NCBI RefSeq assembly: GCF_032883915.1
Contig: NZ_CP120717.1
Location: forward strand, 3,045,697 to 3,109,696
From: Endozoicomonas sp. 8E
Lineage (GTDB): Bacteria > Pseudomonadota > Gammaproteobacteria > Pseudomonadales > Endozoicomonadaceae
DNA length: 64,000 nt
Reading direction: 5' to 3'
Shown here: positions 1 through 7,761 of the stretch, piece by piece
How positions within the stretch are numbered: position 1 is the stretch's first letter
Layout of the letters: the number at the start of each line of letters is the position of its first letter
The notes under the pieces: generated by a model
Told to the model about the DNA's origin: nothing
The model's input: the letters and a program-made list of their open reading frames with translations, nothing else
Databases searched by the model: none
Translations under genes and position numbers: made by a program

Positions 1-2
1 CC

Positions 3-1715
3 TGCCAGAGCCAGTGGCAGACAGGAAACGCCTATCAGGTATCTGCCAGAGGACCGTTCCAGCACTCAATGACGATTCAGGCCAGTGTTCAGCAAAGTAG
101 TCATCAAGGCAACGTTCTGGAAGCTCCACAGCTCGGACTGTTCTGGGGCAAGGTGCCTGAATTGGAGGAAGAAGTCAGAATTGGTCACCAGCAAGCCAGT
201 GATCTCCAGAGTCAGCAACAGGCTCTCTGGCAGCAACCGCCTGCCAAAGAACTCAGCATCGATGAGTCCAGGGACCAGAGTATCCAGCCAAGAGAGCAGC
301 AAAGTTCTGAACAGTGGCAGCAAGGCAGACAGATAGATCGGCAGAACACAGAGCGTTTTGATCGCAGTGACGAGTATGGCGCAGTCCATCAAATCACCGC
401 CAGTGGCTACCAGGTACCAGCACCTGCATTGCTGAACTTTACCTTTGCGGCCAAACGTTACTCACCATTAACCACCCCAGACGTGTATTTCAATCTGGGC
501 GAGAGTGCTCCCAATAGGGCCATTCAACCAAGAGACTCTCTGCAGCAGTCAGCCTTCAGCAGTAACCGCACTCAGGATGAACCCCTCATCATCCCGTGGG
601 GACCCGGCAGAAAAGCCAAAGATGACACAGTCGACAGTGACTATGGCGGTGAGATCGATGTCATCGAAAAGCCACAACCCGAAGAACCAGAGATCAGGGA
701 GACCTATCTGCTTATGAACACCATCAGTGTGGTGACGCTGCCCGACAGGACACCGATCGAGATGAGCAACATGGATATCAGCCTCGACATCGACAGCTTC
801 AGCTGGGCACTCAGTGGGGAACTTTGGGGAGCCAGCAGTCTGGCATTAGTGGAACCCGATCAGGACGGCCCCAAACAGATCGAGGTCAACATCAATGGCT
901 GGAAGTGGATCTTTATTGTGGAGCGATACACCGGCTCAAGAGCGTTCGGTCAAGAAAAATACTCGATATACGGAACCAGTCGTACACAGCTGCTGGCAGC
1001 ACCCTACGCACCCCAGCGCAGCAAGTCCAACAGCAGCAACCTCAATGCAAAACAGGCGATCACTGAAGAGCTGGACAACACCGGCTTTTCTGCACTCTAT
1101 CCGGAACTGGATGATTACAGCACACCCGACTGGATCATCCCTGGCGGCAGCTTCAGCTACCAGAGCGAAACCGCCATGACCGTCATCGCTCGACTGGCCA
1201 GCACTGCAGGTGCCGTGATCATTCCTTCCAGGGATGCTGACCAGCTGAACATCAAACCCCGTTATCCGGCCAGTCCCTGGAGCTGGAATACTGCCACCAT
1301 GGACAAGATCGTGCCGGCCAGCATGGTGATCAACCTCAGTGCCAGCTGGAGGCCAGAGCCGGAATACAATGCCGTCTATGTGTCAGGCACCCATGCGGGC
1401 GTAGCGGTCAATGTAAAACGGCAGGGCACTGCAGGAGATAAACCAGCGCCGGATATTCTGGAAGACTGGCTGACGGAAACACAGGTGAATACTGAGCGAG
1501 GCAGAAACGAACTGGCCAAAGGTGGCCATCAAAGTATCACCACATTGGAGATGCCTCTGACGGACGCGAATATGGCTCCCGGGTTGATTGAGCCAGGTCA
1601 GTTAGTTGAGATGCAGGATGTGCCAGGTAACTGGCGAGCTTTATGCCTGTCCACCAGCATTAGTACCAGACAGGGTAAAGTCAGTCAGAGCATCGAACTA
1701 GAACGTCATTACTGA
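3..1715 (+). CDS. Phage tail/baseplate-like protein, 5' end outside window
   Basis: The reading frame is open to the left edge, so the real start lies upstream; the first internal Met is at 69. The visible part is about 570 residues. The first 200 residues are rich in Gln and Ser and look low-complexity. The rest (about 230-548) has the alternating, Trp/Tyr-containing pattern of phage tail-tip or baseplate hub proteins, ending in a segment about specificity of orientation such as 'EPGQLVEMQDVPGNW' that is common in such proteins. It is followed at once by a small phage-type gene. The assignment to a tail protein is inference from composition and context, not from a diagnostic motif. It is probably the last part of a prophage structural gene and appears intact to its stop. 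Confidence 0.55.
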   Translation, partial: CQSQWQTGNAYQVSARGPFQHSMTIQASVQQSSHQGNVLEAPQLGLFWGKVPELEEEVRIGHQQASDLQSQQQALWQQPPAKELSIDESRDQSIQPREQQSSEQWQQGRQIDRQNTERFDRSDEYGAVHQITASGYQVPAPALLNFTFAAKRYSPLTTPDVYFNLGESAPNRAIQPRDSLQQSAFSSNRTQDEPLIIPWGPGRKAKDDTVDSDYGGEIDVIEKPQPEEPEIRETYLLMNTISVVTLPDRTPIEMSNMDISLDIDSFSWALSGELWGASSLALVEPDQDGPKQIEVNINGWKWIFIVERYTGSRAFGQEKYSIYGTSRTQLLAAPYAPQRSKSNSSNLNAKQAITEELDNTGFSALYPELDDYSTPDWIIPGGSFSYQSETAMTVIARLASTAGAVIIPSRDADQLNIKPRYPASPWSWNTATMDKIVPASMVINLSASWRPEPEYNAVYVSGTHAGVAVNVKRQGTAGDKPAPDILEDWLTETQVNTERGRNELAKGGHQSITTLEMPLTDANMAPGLIEPGQLVEMQDVPGNWRALCLSTSISTRQGKVSQSIELERHY

Positions 1716-1727
1716 GTGGAGAAAAAC

Positions 1728-1961
1728 ATGGCCACCACTAACATCTGGCAGCAGTTCAAGGCGCTTATCCCGGAAGGAAGCAAGGTTATAGCTACTATCA
1801 CCTTACTCAATGGCAATGGAACGAGTCAGGCCCGGCTTAGGGATGGTTCAATAGTGACGGTGAAAGGAGATTCTGTGGGAGTAGGGCAGAAGGCTTTTAT
1901 TCAGGGGGGAGAGGTAAAGGGCTCTGCGCCGGATTTGGCGCAGTATGAAGCGTCCGTTTAA
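1728..1961 (+). CDS. Small conserved phage-associated protein
   Basis: 77 residues starting MATTNIWQQFKALIPEG. The frame could begin at GTG 1716, but ATG 1728 is preferred because a TGGAG Shine-Dalgarno sequence lies just before it (1717-1721). The upstream tail gene stops at 1715, so the two are probably co-translated. A second, slightly scrambled copy lies at 25947-26180, showing that this gene travels with phage material. The sequence predicts a small beta-rich fold with several Gly turns (NGNGTS, LRDGSIVTVKG) and no membrane segment. Such small proteins follow tail genes in some prophages, but the function is not known to me. Confidence 0.6.
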   Translation: MATTNIWQQFKALIPEGSKVIATITLLNGNGTSQARLRDGSIVTVKGDSVGVGQKAFIQGGEVKGSAPDLAQYEASV

Positions 1962-2740
1962 CTGCGAATACCTCTGCAAGCAGGAAATCTGCTGCAACCC
2001 CAGAATTGCTTACCTTTGTTGCTTCCCTGTCTCGCAGTGCGCTTTACCATGGCAGAACCACATTTGGGACAAAGCTTTTCATCCTTGGGTTGATTGGACA
2101 GGGCATCATCATTTTTGAGAGGGGCTTCCCGGACGCTATTTACCAGACGGACCAGCCTTTGACCATCTATCAATTCAAGCCCGGTGTCTTGTGCAAATTT
2201 TTGCGCTTCCTTGGTGAAAGCGCCTGCAGTCACCAGCACTCCGCCAGTGGCCCCTTGCGCCTTGACCAAACCGAACATTTCCCGAACAACGGATACGCCA
2301 ACCTTTCTGCGTTTCCAGTTTTTGCATTGAACCAGCAGTGTTTTCCCTTCTTGCCGGAGTATCAGGTCAACCCCACCGTCTGCTCCACCGAGTCCAGTTT
2401 CCTCAACTGAGTAGCCCTTTCTTCTGTAGGCTTCCCCAATGTACTGTTCGAACTGCTGCCAAGTAAGGTTCTGAATGCTCGTCAGGCTGGTTTGGTTGTT
2501 GAAGAGTTCTCCTCGCTGCCAGGAGTGGAAAGCTGAAGCGAGGGCCGCCAGGCAAAATAAAAGACTGAAAACCCAGGCCATCGATGGCAACGCTATAGCG
2601 ATACCTTTAAAGATGGGATTTTCGGTTTCAATGGACGGAACAACAACCTTGAGGAGAAAGTAGGAAAGTATTGCCAGTATCAGGTTGAACCACCAGGGAA
2701 GTGTGCTGAGGTCATCCAGAAGAGATTGCTTGCGGGCCAT
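1958..2740 (-). CDS. Membrane-anchored Mrr-type restriction endonuclease with C4 zinc ribbon
   Basis: 260 residues. Two hydrophobic helices lie at about residues 15-35 and 45-70. They are followed by an Mrr-type PD-(D/E)xK nuclease domain (about 90-190) with the motifs GGADGGVDLIL and VQCKNW, the expected Asp and Gln-x-Lys active-site signature. The C-terminus (about 220-260) carries CPKCGSAMVKRTARQG...WGCSRFPAC, a topoisomerase-type four-cysteine zinc ribbon. This architecture (transmembrane, Mrr_cat, zf-C4) is known in bacteria and is usually called a restriction endonuclease-like protein. Activity on foreign or modified DNA at the membrane is inferred. It converges on the small phage gene, overlapping its stop by 4 bases. 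Confidence 0.82.
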   Translation of the reverse strand: MARKQSLLDDLSTLPWWFNLILAILSYFLLKVVVPSIETENPIFKGIAIALPSMAWVFSLLFCLAALASAFHSWQRGELFNNQTSLTSIQNLTWQQFEQYIGEAYRRKGYSVEETGLGGADGGVDLILRQEGKTLLVQCKNWKRRKVGVSVVREMFGLVKAQGATGGVLVTAGAFTKEAQKFAQDTGLELIDGQRLVRLVNSVREAPLKNDDALSNQPKDEKLCPKCGSAMVKRTARQGSNKGKQFWGCSRFPACRGIRS

Positions 2741-2784
2741 TGTTGCTCATACCTTATTATTGTGTGGAAAACTGTTTGTATTTT

Positions 2785-3669
2785 CTATGGTTCCCTTTCC
2801 AAGTCTTTCAAGGTGCGATTATCATCTGTTCTCCAGGCAGTTAAACCATTGGTGCTTCGACCTCTGATTATGACGGCAGCTGCACTGGGGCTGGTGAATT
2901 CATAGTCCTCAGTAAAAATATAACAGCCGTCATCAAGAGTCAGTATGCCTTTTTCAATGAGCTTCGATCTAAATTTAATTATTCTTTCTGGGCAGGAGTC
3001 AACAGCTTGCTCTACCGCTTGAGACCCTTGGAAAATGGTGAACCCGCCTTCTGATCGCTTTCCTGTTGCTGTGAGCTTTCCTTTCACTTTGCATAAGAGT
3101 ATCTGGTTAGAAGCATCAGAAGGTTTGTCAGGGTTAAGAAGATTGGGTTTTTCAGGAGAAAGGCTGGTGGATGTTAGGTGGTGAATGCCCAGTACGGGTA
3201 ATAATTGCAGCATCCTTTCTATGTAAACATCCATCTCGGCTCGATCAGCTTCAGGCAGTGAAGAACCACTGGATGCACTGTTCATCACAACCACTCGCTT
3301 GCTGTTGTACGCCTGTTGAATCAGCTTTCCTTCAATGTAACGAATATGAGCTTTGGTCAGGTTGTCGTCTTTGCTGACGAAGGCTGACGTATGAACCCAG
3401 TAGTCTTTATCTTCATTTTTGGCGTGTTGCTTAAGACGACTGGATACGTCCTCTGCTTCACCAATGTAGATCACAGGCTCATTTGAATCTGCATCAATAC
3501 CAGAAAGAAGATAAACGCCCGGACTTTTAAGTTCCGGGCGGCTCAGAAAGTCATCAAGATCACTGCGGGGGCCAGCAATGGCCTTGCCAGTCCAGTTTGA
3601 GATCTCTGCGGTGCGAAGGCCTGTTGGACTGCCTTTGACGAGGAAGAGTTTGATTGTGGCTGGTTGCAT
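2785..3669 (-). CDS. GIY-YIG nuclease-type protein with DUF4357
   Basis: 294 residues. The N-terminal part contains GVYLLSGIDADSNEPVIYIGEAEDVSSRLKQH in pieces: the GVY and YIG elements and the downstream Arg of a GIY-YIG nuclease (about residues 50-80). The C-terminus contains the FTSPSAAAVIIRGRSTNGLTAW-type pattern of DUF4357 (about 255-290). This two-domain arrangement is a known bacterial family often found near restriction-modification or defence genes. Target and role are unknown. Start ATG 3669 follows no strong Shine-Dalgarno sequence. The gene is 44 bases upstream of, and codirectional with, the membrane Mrr gene, so the two may be a unit. Confidence 0.8.
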   Translation of the reverse strand: MQPATIKLFLVKGSPTGLRTAEISNWTGKAIAGPRSDLDDFLSRPELKSPGVYLLSGIDADSNEPVIYIGEAEDVSSRLKQHAKNEDKDYWVHTSAFVSKDDNLTKAHIRYIEGKLIQQAYNSKRVVVMNSASSGSSLPEADRAEMDVYIERMLQLLPVLGIHHLTSTSLSPEKPNLLNPDKPSDASNQILLCKVKGKLTATGKRSEGGFTIFQGSQAVEQAVDSCPERIIKFRSKLIEKGILTLDDGCYIFTEDYEFTSPSAAAVIIRGRSTNGLTAWRTDDNRTLKDLEREP

Positions 3670-3719
3670 AAGCTTATTGTTAACTGTTGTCGGTCAAGTT
3701 GGCTACTGTGTTGCTTATA

Positions 3720-3872
3720 TTAAGAAAAGACTGAGCTAGACAGTGGCCCGTGGCGCTTGAGTAATCCTTTAATCTTACTGACTGTGTATCCAGTCTGACA
3801 GGTAATATCCTCAGGATAGCAGCCTTTCTCTCTTGCTTGCTTCATCATAAGGGAGTCCTCTTGGTTGAGCAT
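3720..3872 (-). pseudogene. Fragment of IS21-family transposase IstA, N-terminus
   Basis: A 50-residue frame starting MLNQEDSLMMKQAREKGCY and ending before a TAA. It resembles the first helix-turn-helix region of IS21-type IstA transposases, which typically begin ML-QED and continue with a KDI...G.S..T..R.L pattern. The rest of IstA and all of IstB are missing, so this is a short relic. The assignment rests on pattern memory only. Confidence 0.4.
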
Positions 3873-4070
3873 CGCTCCTTTCCCTGATTGCTGGTAACAA
3901 TATTGAATCGGCCATCAAGTGGTTAATCGAGAGTTCATTTCAAACCGGTGATTTTGGGTCATTGTTTGCCGGAGGTAACAATACCAAAGGTAAGCAATTG
4001 GATTCTACTGTCATCAATCACGGTAGCACGTGATATGCCGTACAAGTGGTTGTTTGAGCAGAATTCTCAG
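3873..4070. other. Stretch with no convincing gene
   Basis: Open frames here are short and overlap on both strands. One plus-strand frame from 3890 reads AGNNIESAIKWLIESSFQTG before hitting a stop near 4031. It could be a gene relic but I cannot name it. Confidence 0.3.
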
Positions 4071-4283
4071 CTACCAACTCCCAGAGCCTATACCCAGAAA
4101 AAACGAGGTCAACCCAAAAACAAAAAATAACCCAGTCAAAAGACAGTATTTGATGACATACCCAAAGGTCAGCTCCTGATCGGCAAGCCTGATGATGCCA
4201 CCAATGATAAGTTTAAAGGCAAAGTAACACCCAGAGAGAAAGAATCCCAAGGAGAGTAAATTAAACGTCAATTCCAAATCCAT
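4071..4283 (-). CDS. Small membrane protein, unknown
   Basis: 70 residues with two clear hydrophobic helices, about residues 5-33 and 42-65. A Shine-Dalgarno-like AAGGAA lies about 9 bases before the ATG. It is followed upstream by another small gene on the same strand. I recognise no family. The good hydrophobic pattern and ribosome site favour a real gene. Confidence 0.5.
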   Translation of the reverse strand: MDLELTFNLLSLGFFLSGCYFAFKLIIGGIIRLADQELTFGYVIKYCLLTGLFFVFGLTSFFLGIGSGSW

Positions 4284-4311
4284 AATAAAAGTTCCTTACA
4301 GCAGCCAACGG

Positions 4312-4665
4312 TTATTTTTCTTCAATAACGCCACATATGATTTCTGAGAACAGATCCCCGTCATCAACCACAAAACCTATGCTGCCATGGTATGTGTAAT
4401 AATTTTCTCGGGCAGCTTTATCCTCCGGATCAAAGACTTGTATCGTAGCAAAGACCGTATCGGTTCCTTCCTCAACCAGAACCCCGTCATGGTATAGACT
4501 TGTGAGATACGACAGGAACTCACTTGAATAATCATCGTAGTCGCTTCGATATCGGGTTTTAAAATTCTGACCCGAGTGAACCGGCAGCTCCATGATTAAC
4601 TCATCCTCACAAACTATTCTTCCCTGTCTCTTTCGATGGTTGTAAACAATATCAAGAGCGCTCAT
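4312..4665 (-). CDS. Small acidic hypothetical protein
   Basis: 117 residues from ATG 4665 (MSALDIVYNHRKRQGR). An upstream in-frame start at 4683 is less likely because AAGGAG lies 6-7 bases before 4665. The protein is acidic, soluble and rich in Asp, Glu and Tyr, with no membrane segment and no family I recognise. Gene order (metallophosphoesterase, this gene, small membrane protein, all on the minus strand, gaps of 27-28 bases) suggests one transcript. Confidence 0.55.
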   Translation of the reverse strand: MSALDIVYNHRKRQGRIVCEDELIMELPVHSGQNFKTRYRSDYDDYSSEFLSYLTSLYHDGVLVEEGTDTVFATIQVFDPEDKAARENYYTYHGSIGFVVDDGDLFSEIICGVIEEK

Positions 4666-4692
4666 GCATAACTCCTTGCACACATTTGGTTA

Positions 4693-5619
4693 TTATTGAT
4701 TTCTGTCTATCCAAGTAAAGTTATCCTGAATAAGCTTCTGCTCACCCGACCAGCGATAAGCCACCAGTCTTCCCCCAGGGCGTGCAACGCTGTAGTCAAC
4801 ACAGGCAACCTGGTCACTCATTGGCCTGGGCTGTCCATTCATCCAGTAATGTCCTACAAATAACGGTACTGTATCCGTGTAGCGATAACTTTGTTCGGGC
4901 AGTGGAGTGTTGGGCAATTCTGCCTGTCCTGTCCCGATGGTTGCATTTGACCAATGAATTGCTTGTTCATCCCACCAGCGAATGCGGGCAGCGGTTCGCA
5001 GATTTCCTTTTTTATCTCTGAAACTAACGCCTGGTGGTAGTTCCAGCTCTACCCCTTTCAATAGGTACTCTATTGCATGGTAGAGCGGGTGTGATTTATC
5101 AGAAGCTGGAACATAAGCATCCGGTGTCAGGCAGTTATTTTCATCGAGAAAGGGGGCGACAATAGGAAAGCTGGTGTGATGCCATACTGCATGGATGATT
5201 CTCAATTCTCCCAGATCCAGAAACAGTGGCAGTGTCTTAAACCAGCTTATAGCCTCCTGATGTATGCGGGATTGAAATGGAAACTCAGCAATAAACTCCG
5301 CATGATCCCTGATGTTCTTCTCATTATGTGGGCGGAGGAAATCGCCAGCACCATCCGATATCGAATAACAGATGGCATTAAACTCATGGTTACCCATCAC
5401 AGCAAGTGCAGTTTCCTGCTCGACCATCGAACGACAAATATCAATGGTTTTACGGTGTTGCCCCTGGCCATCTATAAAGTCCCCAACAAAAATGGCTTTC
5501 CGTTCGGGGTGGCGATATGCGGAGTTACGTCGTTCATAACCAAGCTTGAGCAGAAAGGCTTCCAGCTCATCAGCCCGCCCATGAATATCTCCAATAATGT
5601 CGTACATTCTTATTCTCAT
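4693..5619 (-). CDS. Metallophosphoesterase, diadenosine tetraphosphatase/PrpE type
   Basis: About 308 residues (304 if the second Met at 5607 is used). The calcineurin-like metal-binding motifs are all visible: GDIHG (near residue 10), GDFIDGQGQHR (near 46) and GNHEF (near 76), with later conserved His residues (IHAVWHH, VGHYW). These bind a dinuclear metal centre. The relatives include bis(5'-nucleosyl)-tetraphosphatases and PrpE-type phosphatases, so hydrolysis of a nucleotide or phosphoprotein substrate in the cytoplasm is likely. The exact substrate cannot be read from sequence. Complete and apparently functional. Confidence 0.85.
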   Translation of the reverse strand: MRIRMYDIIGDIHGRADELEAFLLKLGYERRNSAYRHPERKAIFVGDFIDGQGQHRKTIDICRSMVEQETALAVMGNHEFNAICYSISDGAGDFLRPHNEKNIRDHAEFIAEFPFQSRIHQEAISWFKTLPLFLDLGELRIIHAVWHHTSFPIVAPFLDENNCLTPDAYVPASDKSHPLYHAIEYLLKGVELELPPGVSFRDKKGNLRTAARIRWWDEQAIHWSNATIGTGQAELPNTPLPEQSYRYTDTVPLFVGHYWMNGQPRPMSDQVACVDYSVARPGGRLVAYRWSGEQKLIQDNFTWIDRNQ

Positions 5620-5651
5620 TGCATAGCGGAGGAGTGAGAAGGTTATCAGAT

Positions 5652-6173
5652 TCAGTCTGATGAGAGAAAAGAGATCAACTGGTCATGATCCAGACTGTGA
5701 TGCCAGCCAGGAAGATGGTCATCAATAAACTGTTCAACAAGCTCCCTTGACTGCATGACTTGTTGGGTTCCATGGTCACGAATAGCTTTCAGCGATTGCT
5801 GGTAATGTTTTTGATCCTGCAGGCCAGCTTTAAACTGTTGTTTTTGCTCTGACGTTTTCGCTGCCAATTCCTTCTGGCTGGTTTTGTGTTGTGACAGCTT
5901 TGAGAGAACACGCTTGAACTCTGTTGTAAGTAAATAGCGTTTCTCAGCCAGCAGCTGAAGATCATTATAAAGTTCTGCAAGCAGCTCAGAAGCGACCTGC
6001 TCTCCGATTTCCAGATAATTACGATTTGCCCTGGCATAGGTGGGCACATGACGACCAGTCCTGTATCCAGAGAAGGGGAATGTTATTTCTACTGTTAAAC
6101 CAGATCGGGAGAGGTCAGAGATGATACCTGAGACTGAATGACCATCAATGGTCAAAGAGATGTGCTTATTCAT
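5652..6173 (-). CDS. Hypothetical protein with coiled-coil middle
   Basis: 173 residues. The first 50 form a beta-rich segment (ISLTIDGHSVSGIISDLSRSG). Residues 60-140 are rich in Gln, Lys, Leu and Glu and predict long helices or a coiled coil. No known motif is seen. The start ATG 6173 is preceded by a GGAAC stretch, a poor ribosome site. It lies 32 bases upstream of the metallophosphoesterase on the same strand, so co-transcription is possible. Confidence 0.5.
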   Translation of the reverse strand: MNKHISLTIDGHSVSGIISDLSRSGLTVEITFPFSGYRTGRHVPTYARANRNYLEIGEQVASELLAELYNDLQLLAEKRYLLTTEFKRVLSKLSQHKTSQKELAAKTSEQKQQFKAGLQDQKHYQQSLKAIRDHGTQQVMQSRELVEQFIDDHLPGWHHSLDHDQLISFLSSD

Positions 6174-6276
6174 TTTTTTAGTTCCTGTTTAGCGAGATTT
6201 ATTAAGCGCCTGCAAGTAGGACTAAATTGGCGCTGACGGTTTAGGCTAATATATTCTGTGCAATAGGTCAAGAATA

Positions 6277-6333
6277 AGTCTCTTTCAATATGAAATGAGC
6301 CTGCTTCAGGCTCATTTCATATTGAAAGAGACT
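6277..6333. repeat. 27-bp perfect inverted repeat with 3-base loop
   Basis: Arm 6277-6303 (starting AGTCTCTTTCAATATG) is the exact reverse complement of arm 6307-6333, separated by CTT. It is not followed by a T-run on either side, so it is not a normal terminator. It lies between the unknown coiled-coil gene and a recombinase fragment. It may be a relic of two facing transposon ends. Confidence 0.85.
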
Positions 6334-6412
6334 GAATACTTGCCTCGCTACCTAGGCGGCCCCATCCATCTCCATCCAAACCTTCAAAGGTCACTACGCT
6401 CCCAATGAGAGG

Positions 6413-6645
6413 CTATGGATGGAGAATTCCACGAGTTTCGTTAAACTGCTGGGTGACAGCGACGAAGGATACTTTATGCTTGTCGAACACCTCCACCAGC
6501 CGGGCAAAGTCAGTCAGCGACCTTGAAAGGCGATCCACTTTATAAACAACCACTACATCAATCTTTCCCGCTTCCACATCGTTCTTTAATCGCTGAAGCG
6601 CAGGTCTTTCCATATTGCCACCAGAAAAGCTGCCATCGTCGTATC
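6413..6645 (-). pseudogene. Fragment of serine recombinase (resolvase/invertase family)
   Basis: The translated piece [19 protein letters not shown] followed by [20 protein letters not shown] and [11 protein letters not shown] matches the middle of the catalytic domain of large serine recombinases. The catalytic Ser-containing N-terminus and the rest of the protein are absent: a stop precedes the Tyr codon and the frame is lost after QQFNE. The gene is broken and inactive. It marks a lost integrative element at the left of the IS200 copy. Confidence 0.75.
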
Positions 6646-6774
6646 ATCCGGCACCAGAATTTCCAGCATTTTTCACAGAGAATACCTAACTCTCAGGGGT
6701 CGCATCGGCCCGGATTTCTCGTTAGAAAGACTCTGCCTAACGAACGATATCGAGTGGGTATTGCTCAATAATTA

Positions 6775-7385
6775 ATCATTAGGTAAACCCCCGGCTATGC
6801 CGGGGAGACTCGCATAGGTTATACCGAGGCTTCGGTAGCTAACCTCAAAGGTTCCGCCAAGAACCAAGAGGTTTAACTTATGCCAGACTACAAAAGTCTG
6901 ACTCATACTCGTTGGGATTGTAAGTATCACATTGTCTTTATTCCCAAAAAAAGGCAAAAGGTTATTTATGGGAGCTTGAGAAAATTTCTGGGAGCCATTT
7001 TCCACGATCTTGCCAGTCGCAAAGGGTGTGAAATTGTGGAAGGGCATTTGATGCGAGATCACGTTCATATTTGCATTAGCATTCCGCCGAAATACTCTGT
7101 TTCCAATGTTGTTGGCTATTTGAAGGGTAAATGCGCAATAGCTATTGCGAGACACTTCAAAGGTAAGCAGAGGAATTTTTCTGGTGAGCATTTCTGGGCA
7201 AGAGGGTATTTCGTCAGCACAGTAGGTCTTGATGAAGATGTGGTTAGGGAATATATCCGAAATCAGGAGAAAAATGATGAAACACGAGATCAGCTGAAAC
7301 TTGGTTTTGACACGCGCCCTTGGGCGCAATAAAAGCCCTTTGAGGGCGTCACCTAATAAGCCTCCGGCTCTGCCGGAGGTCATTT
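6775..7385 (+). mobile_element. IS200-like insertion sequence, complete
   Basis: One transposase gene flanked by subterminal hairpins: CCCCGG/CCGGGG with a 5-base loop at 6789-6805, and CCTCCGGC/GCCGGAGG with a 3-base loop at 7361-7379. IS200/IS605 elements carry such end hairpins, recognised as single-stranded DNA, and make no target duplication. No tnpB partner is present. Exact ends are not defined by sequence alone. Confidence 0.75.
6880..7332 (+). CDS. tnpA: IS200/IS605-family transposase TnpA (Y1 HUH)
   Basis: 150 residues, the usual size of IS200 TnpA. The HUH metal-binding motif is seen as HVHICISIPP (about residue 65) and the catalytic Tyr lies in the C-terminal helix at EYIRNQEK (about residue 127). 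N-terminal YHIVFIPKKRQ is typical. It acts as a single-strand DNA transposase that cuts at sites next to the end hairpins. All key residues are present and the frame is intact, so the element could be active. The gene starts with ATG about 75 bases inside the left hairpin. Confidence 0.93.
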   Translation: MPDYKSLTHTRWDCKYHIVFIPKKRQKVIYGSLRKFLGAIFHDLASRKGCEIVEGHLMRDHVHICISIPPKYSVSNVVGYLKGKCAIAIARHFKGKQRNFSGEHFWARGYFVSTVGLDEDVVREYIRNQEKNDETRDQLKLGFDTRPWAQ

Positions 7386-7415
7386 AACTTGCAGTCGTTT
7401 ACTAGCAATGATGCT

Positions 7416-7571
7416 CTAAGTTTTCTGAAGCTTTGCTATGGACGCTACCATTTCTTCAAACTCTTCTCTACGAGATTTTTCCAGAGTCATTTGCAGTTTT
7501 GTTTCCACTCGCATAATTTCTTTTCGGGTAGTTTTCAGCAACTCAATTCGTACCGACTTCTTGTTAGCCAC
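7416..7571 (-). CDS. Possible small coiled-coil protein
   Basis: A 51-codon frame from GTG 7571 (VANKKSVRIELLKTTRKEIM) with strong amphipathic, Lys/Glu-rich helical character. No convincing ribosome site is seen apart from an AAGG directly at the start. It may be a small gene or the tail of a gene cut by the IS200 region. Confidence 0.25.
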   Translation of the reverse strand: MANKKSVRIELLKTTRKEIMRVETKLQMTLEKSRREEFEEMVASIAKLQKT

Positions 7572-7761
7572 CTTAGGCTGAGTCTCTGATCAGTCTTAGC
7601 TGACTTCAGTTTTTCAAGCTTGCAAACGGTTGTCTAATGCTGGGCGAGTAATTGGCCTATTTTGAGCTAAATTCAGAACAACCAGTCAATAAGTCAGCGA
7701 CTTTGCCAGCTTTTCGGTAGCCATATAGAGCCATCTGGATTTTCATCGATCAAAGCCTATG
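7572..7761. other. Short intergenic stretch, degraded sequence
   Basis: No gene with support. A minus-strand piece reading LIDENPDGSIWLPKSW may be a leftover coding end. Confidence 0.25.

Noticed and set aside
6772..7383. 203-codon minus-strand frame
   Set aside because: Antisense to the IS200 transposase, which has all its motifs.
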